DNA from: an uncultured Eubacteriales bacterium
Lineage (GTDB): Bacteria; Bacillota; Clostridia; Christensenellales; CAG-314
Assembly (NCBI GenBank): GCA_900546875.1
Contig: URET01000014.1
Span: 1-32,424, forward strand
Length of the DNA: 32,424 nt
Reading direction: 5' to 3'
Below are positions 18,614 through 26,225 of this stretch, in pieces (the stretch's first letter is position 1; every line of letters starts with the position of its first letter). The translations under genes were made by a program, and so were the position numbers. A model generated the notes under the pieces. It was not told the DNA's origin. It ran no database searches and saw only the letters and a list, made by a program, of their open reading frames with translations.

Positions 18614-18712
18614 TCATGATTTTTTAGTGTTAAATCGCTTTTTGCTCTATATCCGGAAAAGATGACACCAACAAGAAAACAAAGCATGAAATAACAGCCG
18701 GTTTTTGCCGAA

Positions 18713-18728
18713 TGTTTCACGTGAAACA
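18713..18728. promoter_or_regulatory. parS site 2 (perfect)
   Basis: TGTTTCACGTGAAACA, a perfect 16-bp parS palindrome. Confidence 0.96.
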
Positions 18729-18819
18729 ATTTAATTTTTGTTTCAAAGTCGTTTTCATATTAAATTCGGGAATAATCTTGTCTGAAAAACTTATAAGAAA
18801 ATTTGCATGCCGTGTTTTA

Positions 18820-18835
18820 TGTTTCACGTGAAACA
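18820..18835. promoter_or_regulatory. parS site 3 (perfect)
   Basis: TGTTTCACGTGAAACA, 107 bp after site 2. Confidence 0.96.
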
Positions 18836-18934
18836 ATTTAATATTTGTTTCTAAATCGCCTTTATGCTAAATTCGTAAATAATAACACTTATAAGAAAAA
18901 CACAGTAGAAAATTTGCAGGCTGTTTTTTTTGTA

Positions 18935-18950
18935 TGTTTCACGTGAAACA
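18935..18950. promoter_or_regulatory. parS site 4 (perfect)
   Basis: TGTTTCACGTGAAACA, 115 bp after site 3. Confidence 0.96.
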
Positions 18951-19284
18951 TATAGAGGAATAAGAAAAACTTATTCTACAAGCATTAAGCAGTTTAGAAA
19001 TTCCCGGAAATCATGTATTTCTGCCTTATTAATTTTTATTTTGATCGAAGGAATCAAAAGTCTAAAGGAGAATCATTATATCGACTTAAGAAATCTACTT
19101 TAATCAATATAGAAGTGTTTTTAGAAAAGATCAGCGCATATTGCAGGAAAATTATGTTCATATACGTTAGATCGATCGAGAAAGTGTACTACATTACAGG
19201 CCTGTTTTTATATATATCTGATAAAAGAAACAGAATTTTACGAAAAATACGACAATTATTAAATGTGCAATGCTTTATGCGGAA

Positions 19285-19300
19285 AGTTTCACGTGAAACA
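19285..19300. promoter_or_regulatory. parS site 5 (AGTTTCACGTGAAACA)
   Basis: One mismatch at the first base; the core GTTTCACGTGAAAC is intact. It lies 350 bp beyond site 4, outside the tandem array. Confidence 0.9.
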
Positions 19301-19912
19301 TTACAATAAATACTGTAAAAAGCACGTGCTTAATGCTGAGCATATAATCAACAAGCTGCAAAATCGGAAACAATAAACATTCGGCATAATTTTTATGAAG
19401 AAAAAGCATAAAAATGTAATTCACAATATTTTAATTTGTATTTTTTTGAAAATAAATATTAAAATATTTAAAAAAAGATCAAAACAATAAAATAAAAAAC
19501 CGTTTTTTCTAATAAACAAAAAACAAACAGTAATGTGTGATAGAGAGCAGGAAACTGAGAAAATGTTTATACATTTATGCAGAGCAAAGGCGGTGATATA
19601 ATATTTTAAGAGGCTGAGTTTTTAGTAAAAAGATCAAAAAAATAAAAAAATCCGAATGAGAAATGAGGAATAGTATTCAGAAAAAATAATCGGGAGATAA
19701 AATTCATGAGGCACGAATATTACTCCGATAATTGATTCGGTTTTCAGAATTGTAAGAAAGCAGTAATCTGATCGTAAAAAATAAAACGATGAAAAAAGTA
19801 TAAAAAATTGTTTTTCGGCACGGATGTCTTATTGAAAAATCATATAAAAATGTGAGTTTTGATAAAATCAACGAAATTATATAGAACATACGTACTTTTT
19901 TGGTAAATAACA
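19301..19912. other. AT-rich gene-poor stretch between parS and cvpA
   Basis: Long A-rich and T-rich tracts at 19400-19510 and 19620-19700. No coding sequence, RNA gene or DnaA box was recognised. Confidence 0.4.
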
Positions 19913-19933
19913 AAGGCCGCACTTGGCGGCCTT
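19913..19933 (-). terminator. Terminator hairpin after the CvpA-like gene
   Basis: AAGGCCGC and GCGGCCTT form a perfect 8-bp stem with a 5-base loop. On the minus strand the next bases are TGTTATTT, an imperfect T-tract. It lies immediately after the cvpA-like stop codon. Confidence 0.65.
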
Positions 19934-19936
19934 GAG

Positions 19937-20683
19937 TCAGAATGAAAAAATACCTGCTAAGAAGGTAATAATCGGAGTATCTGCCAGCCATGCGGCTATT
20001 CCGATCCCGGCTTCAGACTCGGCAAGCTGAGCCGATATTGTTTCTCTGAAATCCGCAAGAAAGGGCACCGGTACCTGTGATATTATGAAAAATATGACAG
20101 AGTATATCAGTATGCCTTGAATCGCTCCGATCGCGAAACCGCCGATCTTATCGACGACCCTAAGTACAACAAGTGAGTTGATAAGTTTTCTCAGGGCTAT
20201 CCGCGCTATGAGAAGCAGTACGGAATATACGAGAAGCAGCAGTAAAAATGCCAATACCGTCATTCCCCAGGTTGTGAGCACAGGGGGCAGAACGTCTGCA
20301 AGAACAGCGGAAGTGCCGAATTCATCGAATTTTTCACCCATTGCGTTCACTACCAATGAAGAGAGCAGGGAAGGGACCCCCATTCTTGAAACGGCGTCGC
20401 GTTTGTTTTGAGGGTCGGTCCAGTCTTTTTCGACAGTAAAAAGTTTAAGTTCGTCAGAATACTGTTCGTCAATGGATATGAGCCATTCGCGTGCTTCTTC
20501 AGTGGCCGACGCTCCTAAGTTATCTGCCAGGAGGTTCCCGATAGGGGCGCACGAGTAAAAAGCCAAGACGATCGCCAGTACTACTCCGAAAAGACGGAAC
20601 AGCGTTTTGACCATTCCTCTTATTACACCGATTATCGCAAATACGGCAATAAAACCGATTGCGACTATGTCTATAATTGCCAA
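19937..20683 (-). CDS. CvpA family membrane protein
   Basis: The 248-residue integral membrane protein has an N-terminal helix pair (IIDIVAIGFIAVFAIIGVIR, then TLFRLFGVVLAIVLAF), a soluble loop of about 80 residues, and two or three C-terminal helices (AFLLLLLVYSVLLLIARIAL; VVDKIGGFAIGAIQGILIYS). The GAIQGILI segment is typical of the CvpA/YshB family, linked to colicin V production in E. coli and of unclear function in Firmicutes. It starts 62 bp after the parB stop codon on the same strand and may be co-transcribed with parAB. Confidence 0.85.
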   Translation of the reverse strand: MAIIDIVAIGFIAVFAIIGVIRGMVKTLFRLFGVVLAIVLAFYSCAPIGNLLADNLGASATEEAREWLISIDEQYSDELKLFTVEKDWTDPQNKRDAVSRMGVPSLLSSLVVNAMGEKFDEFGTSAVLADVLPPVLTTWGMTVLAFLLLLLVYSVLLLIARIALRKLINSLVVLRVVDKIGGFAIGAIQGILIYSVIFFIISQVPVPFLADFRETISAQLAESEAGIGIAAWLADTPIITFLAGIFSF

Positions 20684-20745
20684 AAGATCACCTCTCTTTC
20701 TGAAACGATAATGAAGGAAGGCGAATTAATTCGGCGTTGATTGAA

Positions 20746-21693
20746 TTACAAATTACTCGCTTTCCATTTTTCGACCAATGTCACTAATCTGTCAAGGTCG
20801 TCTTTTGTGTAGAAATCTATATAAATTCTGCCTTTTTCGCCGCTTTTTCCCACAACGGCGGATACTTTTGTGGCAAATACTCTTTGCATATCTGTCACCA
20901 AAGATTTAAGCTCTATATTTTCGGGCGGTTTTTCTTTGGTTTCGGGTTCCGGTTCGGTAGCTTTTCTGACAAGCTTCTCTACGGCTCGGACGCTCAACCC
21001 CTCCGCTACAGCCTTGCGTGCAAGACGTATTTGTGTCCATTTGTCTTCTATAGCTATCAGTGCACGCGCATGTCCTGCTGAAAGCTGCCCTTTTTCCACC
21101 AGTTCGATCACTTCGTCGCTGAGCGTAAGCAGCCTCAGGGTGTTGGTCACCGTAGATCTGTTTTTACCGATCCGACGCGCCGTTTCCTCTTGCGTAAGAC
21201 TGAATTCTTCCATCAGCGCCTTGATCGCTCTCGCCGCTTCTATCGGATTCAGGTCCTCACGCTGAAGATTCTCTACTAAACTTATCTCTCGTATCTGCTG
21301 AGGAGTGTACGTCTTGATAATCGCAGGTACTTTCGTAAGACCGGCTAATTTTGCCGCTCTGTAACGCCTTTCTCCGGCTATGATCATGTACCTCGTCCCC
21401 ATTTTGTTCAACACAAGAGGCTGAATGATCCCGTGTGTCCGTATGGATTCAGCCAGTTCGTATAAGGAGCTTTCTTCAAAGTTTTTACGGGGCTGTTCAT
21501 AGTTGGGGTCAATATCGAAAAGATCGATTTCCGTCTGCTGTTCTTCCTTTTTTTCGGCAGGGACAGCTTTTTCCGTCTTTAGCGTAACTTTGACGGGATT
21601 ATCCGAAGGTTGTTTGGCTTCAGGCAAGTCGATGTCGTTTATATCAAACATCGCCGACAATCCCCTTCCTAATCCTTTATTCTCTTTTGCCAT
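20746..21693 (-). CDS. parB: Chromosome partitioning protein ParB/Spo0J
   Basis: The 315-residue CTP-dependent DNA clamp loads at parS and spreads along the chromosome. The N-terminal domain has the GERRYRAAKLAG arginine motif and VENLQREDLNPIEAARA. The central helix-turn-helix region has LTQEETARRIGKNRSTVTN and GHARALIAI. The C-terminal dimerisation domain ends in VEKWKASNL. The N-terminal start GLGRGLSAMF matches the ParA-stimulating peptide of the family. The gene starts 4 bp after the parA stop codon, an operon arrangement. Five parS sites lie 1.4-2.2 kb downstream of its stop codon. Confidence 0.97.
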   Translation of the reverse strand: MAKENKGLGRGLSAMFDINDIDLPEAKQPSDNPVKVTLKTEKAVPAEKKEEQQTEIDLFDIDPNYEQPRKNFEESSLYELAESIRTHGIIQPLVLNKMGTRYMIIAGERRYRAAKLAGLTKVPAIIKTYTPQQIREISLVENLQREDLNPIEAARAIKALMEEFSLTQEETARRIGKNRSTVTNTLRLLTLSDEVIELVEKGQLSAGHARALIAIEDKWTQIRLARKAVAEGLSVRAVEKLVRKATEPEPETKEKPPENIELKSLVTDMQRVFATKVSAVVGKSGEKGRIYIDFYTKDDLDRLVTLVEKWKASNL

Positions 21694-21697
21694 TTTT

Positions 21698-22462
21698 TTA
21701 TCCCTCTCTTTCGATAAATTCTCCTGCTAACTTCGCGTATGCCTTGGCCCCTTTGCTCGTCGGCGCGTGAAACATCACCGGAACTCCGAAACTGGGCGAT
21801 TCACACAGTTTGATATTCCTCGGTATCGGCGTCTGATACAACTTGTCCTTGAAAAAGTTTTTTATCTCCTCAGTCACCTGCCTGCTCATTATCGAACGAG
21901 TATCGTTCATCGTGAGCACAACACCGCTTAAAGATATACCGGTGTTCAGACGCTGCTTCACAAGCTTTATCGTGTTCATAAGCTGAGTCAGCCCTTCGAG
22001 TGCAAAAAATTCGCTCTGTATGGGTATTATCACTTTGTCACATGCGGTAAGCACGTTTATCGTCAGCAAACCTAAAGAAGGCGGACAATCGATCATGATA
22101 AAATCATATCCGTCCCGTATCGGCGCCAACGCGTCTCTGAGAAAGCTCTCACGCCTCGGCATGTCTACAAGCTCTATCTCCGCCGCCGCAAGATCAATAT
22201 TGCAGGGCATAATGTGCAGCCCGTCAACATCGGTTTTATATATCACCTCGGCTGTGGACGCCTTGCCCATTATAAGATCATACACCGTCTTGCTCAACTT
22301 GTTTTTCTGTATACCGAAACCGCTTCCCGCATTTCCTTGCGGATCAAAGTCGACAAGCAGTACCTTCTTGCCTTCCTTGGCGGTATACGCCGCAAGGTTT
22401 ATCGCGGTCGTGGTTTTCCCCACTCCGCCTTTCTGATTGGAAAAAGCAATAATCTTTCCCAT
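21698..22462 (-). CDS. parA: Chromosome partitioning ATPase ParA/Soj
   Basis: The 254-residue Walker-type ATPase binds DNA non-specifically as an ATP dimer and is stimulated by ParB to segregate origins. In Bacillus it also regulates DnaA. The deviant Walker A is KGGVGKTTTAINLA at residues 11-24, Walker A' is LLVDFDPQGNAGSG, and Walker B is DFIMIDCPPSLG. The length fits chromosomal Soj, with no N-terminal helix-turn-helix of the plasmid ParA type. GGGAG precedes the ATG at 22462. It is the first gene of the parA-parB(-cvpA) operon. Confidence 0.97.
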   Translation of the reverse strand: MGKIIAFSNQKGGVGKTTTAINLAAYTAKEGKKVLLVDFDPQGNAGSGFGIQKNKLSKTVYDLIMGKASTAEVIYKTDVDGLHIMPCNIDLAAAEIELVDMPRRESFLRDALAPIRDGYDFIMIDCPPSLGLLTINVLTACDKVIIPIQSEFFALEGLTQLMNTIKLVKQRLNTGISLSGVVLTMNDTRSIMSRQVTEEIKNFFKDKLYQTPIPRNIKLCESPSFGVPVMFHAPTSKGAKAYAKLAGEFIEREG

Positions 22463-22496
22463 GACAAACTCCCGTATACTCTTTTGTGTTTACTTT

Positions 22497-22525
22497 ATTG
22501 TACCATATTGCCCGCTGAATTTCAA
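22497..22525 (-). promoter_or_regulatory. Promoter of the parAB operon
   Basis: Read on the minus strand: TTGAAA (22520-22525), a 17-bp spacer ending in TGG, and TACAAT (22497-22502). This is an extended -10 sigma-A promoter with one mismatch in each hexamer, giving a leader of about 28 nt. Confidence 0.7.
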
Positions 22526-22776
22526 GACTTTTAAACTACCTTTCAGTTTTTTTTCGGCACCCGCTTCCATCCTTTTTCCCGCATTGTACACGCCTTCGCC
22601 GTTTCATCGAAAAGCCGCCTCCGCCCCCGGGAAAATACCTCGCCTCCCGTCTTCGGCAATTAAAGCAACCTGCTTTTTTCAGATTTAATAATCTTAAGAC
22701 CTTTCTGAAACCCCTGAATACCTGTGCGTAGTTGAAAACGCCTTAAATAAATTGATTGTAACAAAGTCCGTCATCA

Positions 22777-23097
22777 TTACAATCCGAACGGCGTAATACC
22801 GCATACCCCTCCTGCCTTTGCGCAGGGAAACCGCCTCGCATCACCTTTTCGTCTGATCTTCATTCCGATTGCATCCGCTTTTCCGCCGCTTTTTTCGGTA
22901 CGCCCCCTTGTTTCACGGTCGCGCGCGAAAAAATCCGGATCGCCGAAATTAAGCTGATAAGGTTGTATGTAATAAAGACCGTCCCTAATGCAACACAAAA
23001 GACCTCGATGCTTTTTACGCGTGAGTTCTTCGTTCTTTGTTTCAATATGCTTCCGGAAAGCAGTGCGTTCGCTTTGCACGCACTTATTTTCAGCCAT
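22777..23097 (-). CDS. Doubtful small hypothetical protein spanning a dispersed repeat
   Basis: A 106-codon frame starts at ATG 23097 with GGGAGG seven bases upstream. The first 30 residues are charged and helix-like (MAENKCVQSERTAFRKHIE), after which the frame runs through dispersed repeat copy 4 (encoding LLCCIRDGLYYI) and becomes low in structure. I do not recognise it. It may be a decayed gene invaded by the repeat or a chance frame. Confidence 0.22.
   Translation of the reverse strand: MAENKCVQSERTAFRKHIETKNEELTRKKHRGLLCCIRDGLYYIQPYQLNFGDPDFFARDRETRGRTEKSGGKADAIGMKIRRKGDARRFPCAKAGGVCGITPFGL
22966..22997 (-). repeat. Dispersed 32-bp repeat, copy 4
   Basis: Read on the minus strand: TGTGTTGCATTA, then GGGACGGTCTTTATTACAT. 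It is used here as the reference copy. Confidence 0.55.
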
Positions 23098-23239
23098 AAA
23101 AAAGCCTCCCTTCTCCCCGTTCAGCAGCTCTCCTTCAGGATCCCGCACCTTGCTTTGTTCCGCCCGATACGCTGACTCCTCCTTCCGCTTATCTGCTCAC
23201 AAAAATCGGTAAGAATAAAAATATGCCTGATAATGGAAG

Positions 23240-23271
23240 TATGTAATAATGTACGTCCCTATTACAACACA
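23240..23271 (-). repeat. Dispersed 32-bp repeat, copy 5
   Basis: Read on the minus strand: TGTGTTGTAATAGGGACG, then TACATTATTACAT. It keeps both ends of the reference copy and the GGGACG core. Confidence 0.55.
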
Positions 23272-23494
23272 TAAAAAGCCGTCGGCGGTTGCACGGTTCG
23301 GCCTTTAAACCCTGTTTCGCCGTACTTTCTGAGAAGCATACGTCTGTTTGTATGATTTGTTTTCGGTAATAAAGCACGCTCTTCTTTTAAGGAGTGATTC
23401 AGAGAAGTACGTCTTCGGATTTTGCCGCCCGGTATACTTTGCTGTGTTCCCGCTTTCTTTTTTCTCTTTTAAAACCGCTCTGATTTTTCCTCCT

Positions 23495-24085
23495 CTATTG
23501 CGGACGGTTGGGACGTATCGTCAGTTCTCTGTCAGCTTTGCAAAATGTGCGGTCCGGCAGATCCCTCCCCAGAGTCGTGCCTGCCGCCACAAAACAGTTC
23601 GCCCCTACCGATATCGGAGCTATGAGATTACAGTTGCTCCCTATAAAAGTATTGCGCCCTACATAGGTCGCCCTTTTGCTTTTGCCGTCGTAATTGCAAA
23701 AGACTACTCCGCACCCTATGTTACAGCCTTCTCCGATGTACGCGTCGCCGATGTACGTCAGATGCGCCGCCTTTACCCTCGCTCCTATAAAGCTGTGCTT
23801 CACCTCAACGTAATTTCCTATCCTGCAGCCTTCGCCGATCACGTTGCCGCCCCTTAAACGAGCGCTCGGTCCGATAACGCTCCCCTCGCCGATGTCGCTT
23901 TCCTCGATCACGCTGAAAGATAATATCTCCGCTCCGCGACGTACCCTCACCCCGCTGCCTATCACGCAGTACGGCGCCAGCTTTACTCCCTCTTCTATCT
24001 CCGCGCTCTCGTCCACTATTATTCCCTGAGGGTCGGGTATAACAGCCCCGCGCTTTATCAGACTCTCTATTGAATAGTTACCCAT
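23495..24085 (-). CDS. Left-handed beta-helix acyltransferase, GlmU C-terminal-domain type
   Basis: The 196-residue protein consists almost entirely of hexapeptide repeats (IGSGVRV, IGEGSV, IGPSAR, IGEGCR, IGEGCN and others). It matches the acetyltransferase half of GlmU: AAHLTYIGDAYIGEGCNIG carries the catalytic His (residue 108), followed by NYDG (131-134), the TFIGSN loop and the terminal AAGTTLGRD. The uridylyltransferase half of GlmU is absent, and the frame starts with its own ATG at 24085, though without a strong ribosome binding site. It may N-acetylate glucosamine-1-phosphate or a related sugar phosphate for cell envelope synthesis, but the acceptor cannot be fixed from sequence. Confidence 0.8.
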   Translation of the reverse strand: MGNYSIESLIKRGAVIPDPQGIIVDESAEIEEGVKLAPYCVIGSGVRVRRGAEILSFSVIEESDIGEGSVIGPSARLRGGNVIGEGCRIGNYVEVKHSFIGARVKAAHLTYIGDAYIGEGCNIGCGVVFCNYDGKSKRATYVGRNTFIGSNCNLIAPISVGANCFVAAGTTLGRDLPDRTFCKADRELTIRPNRPQ

Positions 24086-24537
24086 GTTCTATGATATGCT
24101 CAATGTGTCCTTAAAATGAAAAATACATACTATTCATAAAAGTTTATATATATGCATTAAAAATGCACCGTTGAGAGTGTCTTCTGTCAGATTGATTTTT
24201 CTGTTCGAATTTTTCTTTATTGAAAATGCGGATTTTTGTTTCTGCCCTTCTTTGCGTGGATAAATTAATATATATTACTAATAGTAATATATTTTTTACG
24301 GAAGGTCTATTTGATTCTGAAAGACGAAAAATGTTATTGAAATCGGAAATGTGTTTTCGTGTTCCGAAGTGCGTATTTTATCTGACGAGCAAACGAAAAA
24401 GTTATCGCGGAGCGTTCGGGCGGAGCAGCCGGGGAGGGCGGCGCATTACGTGCGACGAGAAAAGGACAGGGGCATAGTTTTCCGTCGAAACGTGTCCGTT
24501 GCGACGTATTTTCCGCGCTTAGGGATAAACATTAACG
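24086..24537. other. Intergenic region between the acyltransferase and the IS
   Basis: No supported gene. It holds the second copy of the 17-bp palindrome, and its right end is the original upstream flank of the pyruvate:ferredoxin oxidoreductase promoter before the IS inserted. Confidence 0.4.
24273..24289. promoter_or_regulatory. Perfect 17-bp palindrome TATTACTAATAGTAATA, copy 2
   Basis: Identical to 14070-14086, and here the symmetry extends further (ATATTACTAATAGTAATAT). It lies 190 bp upstream of the minus-strand acyltransferase. Confidence 0.45.
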
Positions 24538-24563
24538 CAATAAAATGGAAAATAAAAGCGCGT
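24538..24563. repeat. 26-bp direct repeat flanking the IS, left copy
   Basis: The 26 bases from CAATAAAATGG to AAAGCGCGT are identical to 28318-28343. They abut the IS inverted repeats exactly, so they are the target-site duplication. Confidence 0.88.
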
Positions 24564-24590
24564 TGTAGGTTTACAATACATTTGTTACAC
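24564..24590 (+). repeat. IS left inverted repeat
   Basis: Begins TGTAGGTTTAC and ends ACATTTGTTACAC, pairing with 28291-28317. Confidence 0.85.
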
Positions 24591-24650
24591 AGTCGCATAT
24601 CCGGAACAAGAAGGAGAGAAAGGAAAGGTAGCCGGAAACCAAACAGAAAA

Positions 24651-24668
24651 CCTCCCCCTAGGGGGAGG
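24651..24668. terminator. Perfect 18-bp palindrome in the IS leader
   Basis: CCTCCCCCTAGGGGGAGG can form a very stable hairpin about 90 bp upstream of the transposase start. No T-run follows. It would more likely block read-through translation or transcription from outside than act as a classical terminator. Confidence 0.4.
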
Positions 24669-24688
24669 CGCGGAATTGCAAAAAAGGT

Positions 24689-24754
24689 GGTGAGTTTTGC
24701 TCGATTTAGTTTATTATTTAATTGCGCAAAAAAACAAAAGGAGCGCAACTCACC
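24689..24754 (+). promoter_or_regulatory. Inverted repeat that would sequester the transposase ribosome binding site
   Basis: GGTGAGTT (24689-24696) and GCTC (24699-24702) pair with GAGC (24741-24744) and AACTCACC (24747-24754). The 3' arm ends on the base before the ATG at 24755 and covers the GAG of AAAGGAG. A transcript starting upstream of the IS would fold and hide the start site; one starting inside the loop would not. Confidence 0.55.
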
Positions 24755-25408
24755 ATGGCAAGTATAACACAGGATCTCAGATTCAAGCAAGCGGTAATCG
24801 AATATTCATTCAAGCACGGTGTTACCAGTGCCGCCACGCGCTACAAGCGTACACGGCAATGGATCTATTTCTGGCGCAGGCGATACGACGGGAGTATACA
24901 TTCTTTGGAAGAACTGTCGCGCAGACCGCACGGTCATCCGAATATGCACACGGAGGCGGAGCTGAAGCTGATCGGTAATTTTTTGCGTCGCAATCCGTCG
25001 GAAGGTCTCGTGGTACTGTGGGTAAAGCTAAAGCGACGAGGATATGCGCGATCACTTTCTTCGCTTTACAGGGTAATGCAAAGAGAGGGATATTTTGCCG
25101 AAAGGAGTAAAAAGAAACCTAAATACATACCGAAACCGTATACGCAAATGACATATCCCGGAGAAAGAATACAAATAGATGTGAAATATGTGCCGCAAGC
25201 ATGCACGCAAGCAATGGGAAAAGGAACACGGCTGTACCAATTTACAGCAATCGACGAATACAGCAGGAAGCGGTATTTAGAGGGCTTCAGCGACAACAGC
25301 AGTTATTCCGCATCGATATTCGCAAGGAATGCAGCACGGTATTTCGGATTTAAGATCGAATGCATACAGACGGATAACGGACAGGAGTTTACCAAAACTC
25401 TGTTCTGA
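24755..25408 (+). pseudogene. Transposase, N-terminal fragment (helix-turn-helix plus part of DDE domain)
   Basis: The ATG at 24755 is preceded by AAAGGAG. Residues 1-60 form a helix-turn-helix region (HGVTSAATRYKRTRQWIYFW), and the integrase core begins near residue 125. The first catalytic Asp is in RIQIDVKYVP and the second in CIQTDNGQEF. The frame ends shortly after the second Asp, at TGA 25406-25408, which is already inside inserted DNA. The missing C-terminal part, with the catalytic Glu, is at 27982-28307. The fragment alone cannot be catalytic. Confidence 0.9.
25389..25395 (+). other. Left insert junction, TTACCAA core
   Basis: TTACCAA is flanked by the arms GAGT/ACTC and sits exactly where the transposase frame breaks. 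The same seven bases recur at the right junction (27982-27988) and in the tRNA-Thr anticodon loop (27882-27888). The arms around a 7-bp core resemble a tyrosine-recombinase core site. Confidence 0.6.
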
Positions 25409-25497
25409 TAGCCAAGAGTTTCGCTCTATCGCCTAAATCGCCCATAAAATAAGCGAATTTGTGATATGAAAAATCAATTAGTGTAGCAAGATTTTAG

Positions 25498-25507
25498 TTT
25501 ACTACAC
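25498..25507 (+). repeat. TTTACTACAC, left-end copy
   Basis: Identical to three copies near the right end of the insert. It is followed by TTTTTTACACC, and a similar TAGTTTACACC follows the copy at 27616. It lies about 110 bp from the left core, where an integrase arm-type site might be expected. Confidence 0.5.
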
Positions 25508-25700
25508 TTTTTTACACCTAAATGTACAAATTTGGTTAAATTAAGTGTTCTAAAACTATATAAAACTGCCTAAAACTTTTGTGACCTTTTCATATTTTAA
25601 GTGCGAATTTATGCAAAAATTTTGTGAGTAAAATAAATAACTTAAATTTTTTCTATTAAATTTAGAATACAACATAATATACAAGATAGTATATAAGATG

Positions 25701-25729
25701 TTGACTTTTTATTTTTAATTGGTTATAAT
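25701..25729 (+). promoter_or_regulatory. Promoter of the truncated Fic gene
   Basis: TTGACT (25701-25706), a 17-bp spacer and TATAAT (25724-25729). The leader is about 25 nt. Confidence 0.75.
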
Positions 25730-25760
25730 CTATTTGTATAAAAATAAGTGATGTTTTTAA

Positions 25761-26165
25761 ATGGAAGATAAATATATTCCACCATACGAGATAACTGATG
25801 AAATGTTGGAACTTGTGTCCGAAATAATGGAAAATTTAGGCAAACTTTCGGGTGTTAATGAATTGGAAAAATTACCAAGGCTTCGCAGAGTGAGTAGAAT
25901 AAAGTCCATTCACTCTTCATTAGCAATCGAAAACAACACACTTTCTATTGAACAAGTAACAGATGTTATCAATGGGAAAAGGGTTCTTGCTCCACAAAAA
26001 GATATTGAAGAAGTCCACAATGCTTTTAATGCTTACGAAAAATTAAGTGAAATAAATCCATATAGCATTTATTTACAAGACTTTTTTAGTGTTACTTTTG
26101 CTGACTCAAATCATTTTCCTATTTTTACGAGAAGTGGGATACCCACTTTCGTTTTTTATATATAG
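25761..26165 (+). pseudogene. Truncated Fic family protein (N-terminal part only)
   Basis: The 134-codon frame matches the N-terminal Fic region: RRVSRIKSIHSSLAIENNTL, then DVINGKRVLAPQKDIEEV and HNAFNAYEKL. SLAIEN fits the inhibitory-helix motif (S/T)xxxE(G/N) that blocks AMP transfer in N-terminally regulated Fic enzymes. After about residue 107 the similarity stops, and the catalytic HPFxxGNGR motif is absent. The final 25 residues read into unrelated DNA that forms the next terminator. The promoter is intact, so a short protein with the inhibitory helix but no catalytic core could still be made. The ribosome binding site is weak. Confidence 0.75.
26131..26157 (+). terminator. Terminator after the Fic fragment
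   Basis: AAGTGGG and CCCACTT form a 7-bp stem around ATA, followed by a T-run at 26152-26157. It overlaps the end of the truncated frame. Confidence 0.75.
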
Positions 26166-26225
26166 AAATATTAAATTTAGTTCAGAAAGGAGTGAAAAAA
26201 ATAACTATAAAAGGAAAATTAAACT

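Larger units (their letters stand above)
18598..18950. repeat. Tandem ~107-116 bp units, each beginning with parS
   Basis: Units start at 18598, 18713, 18820 and 18935, and each begins with a parS site. The units at 18713 and 18820 are clearly homologous: both run parS, then ATTTAAT, TTTGTTTC, TTAAATTCG or CTAAATTCG, ACTTATAAGAAAA and AAATTTGCA. The first unit is more diverged. The array therefore grew by duplication of a parS-containing unit. Confidence 0.75.
22526..23494. other. Gene-poor region upstream of parA
   Basis: It contains dispersed repeat copies at 22966-22997 and 23240-23271. The only frame with a good ribosome binding site is the doubtful one at 22777-23097. Nothing else was recognised. 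Confidence 0.35.

Noticed and set aside
18598..18950. CRISPR array
   Set aside because: Regular spacing of a 16-bp repeat, but the repeat is the parS consensus and the 'spacers' are homologous to each other.
24446..24790. 114-codon minus-strand frame across the IS left end
   Set aside because: It spans the IS boundary, the palindrome and the transposase leader, and is antisense to supported features.
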